The position numbers and the translations under genes are program-made. The notes beneath the pieces are model-generated. The model was not told where the DNA came from. It ran no database searches and saw only the letters and a program-made list of their open reading frames with translations. Shown one piece after another: positions 11,966-12,121 of a stretch of 12,121 nt of DNA (position 1 is its first letter; each line of letters opens with the position of its first letter). Origin of the DNA: an uncultured Caryophanales bacterium (GTDB lineage: Bacteria > Bacillota_I > Bacilli_A > RF39 > UBA660); the NCBI GenBank assembly GCA_947302515.1, contig CAMYVT010000030.1, positions 1 through 12,121 on the forward strand. The letters run 5' to 3'.

Positions 11966-12121
11966 TTATTCTCTATCTAAATATGCTTCTGCCATTTCAT
12001 CTACCACTCTTGTCTTTATAGTATAACCATTTGGTATATTAGTTACATTTCCTAAAATACAGAAATTAGTACCACTAGCCGCTTTAATAACTCCATCATA
12101 ATAGTTAACAATACCATTTTC
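11966..12121 (-). CDS. C-terminal part of an unrecognised protein (partial)
   Basis: This is the last 51 residues of a reading frame entering from beyond the right edge and ending in TAA at 11966-11968. The visible part (ENGIVNYYDGVIKAASGTN at its start, TIKTRVVDEMAEAYLDRE at its end) reads as real protein and continues in frame to the border. It is too short to name a family. It lies 28 bases upstream of the 239-residue protein gene on the same strand, so the two are likely co-transcribed. Confidence 0.7.
   Translation of the reverse strand, partial: ENGIVNYYDGVIKAASGTNFCILGNVTNIPNGYTIKTRVVDEMAEAYLDRE

Noticed and set aside
1..12121. CRISPR array, insertion sequence or phage genes
   Set aside because: No regularly spaced repeats, no transposase or recombinase motifs and no phage structural genes were seen on either strand.

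Overview
The window is about three-quarters A+T, except for its first 45 bases, and is tightly packed with short intergenic gaps. Most genes have a strong Shine-Dalgarno site, promoters are sigma-A-like and terminators are intrinsic. Together with families such as YitT, HdeD/DUF308, acyltransferase-3 and the yybP-ykoY riboswitch, this points to a low-GC Firmicute, probably AT-rich Bacilli (Erysipelotrichia or Mycoplasmatota-related gut lineages). That placement is an inference from composition and gene content. The code is standard: TGG encodes Trp, TGA ends genes (for example at 6219 and 6853), and the partial tRNA at the left edge is tRNA-Trp with anticodon CCA.

Layout. 1-45 is the 3' part of tRNA-Trp (+), followed by a terminator shared with the first minus-strand gene. 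92-4858 is on the minus strand: an unrecognised protein; a membrane-anchored XRE regulator; an acyltransferase-3 enzyme behind a small lysine-rich anchored protein; a SAM methyltransferase behind a long structured leader; and a tightly coupled pair of unrecognised proteins. 5043-7781 is on the plus strand: a DUF308 membrane protein; a macrodomain gene overlapping a CYTH gene; and an unrecognised coiled-coil protein followed by a zinc-ribbon membrane protein. 7812-12121 is minus again: a nucleoside 2-deoxyribosyltransferase-like gene under a yybP-ykoY (manganese) riboswitch; YjjX-type NTPase with a GNAT acetyltransferase; MTA/SAH nucleosidase with a YitT membrane protein; and an unrecognised 239-residue protein preceded by the end of a gene that runs off the right edge.

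Themes. Several genes handle nucleotides or nucleosides: macrodomain, CYTH, deoxyribosyltransferase-like, YjjX-like and MtnN. MtnN would recycle the SAH made by methyltransferases such as the one at 2934-3707. No mobile element, phage structural gene or CRISPR array is visible. The most notable signals are regulatory: a manganese-type riboswitch on an unexpected gene, a structured attenuator-like leader with two overlapping mini-ORFs before the methyltransferase, and repeated placement of extended -10 promoters directly after, or overlapping, the preceding terminator.
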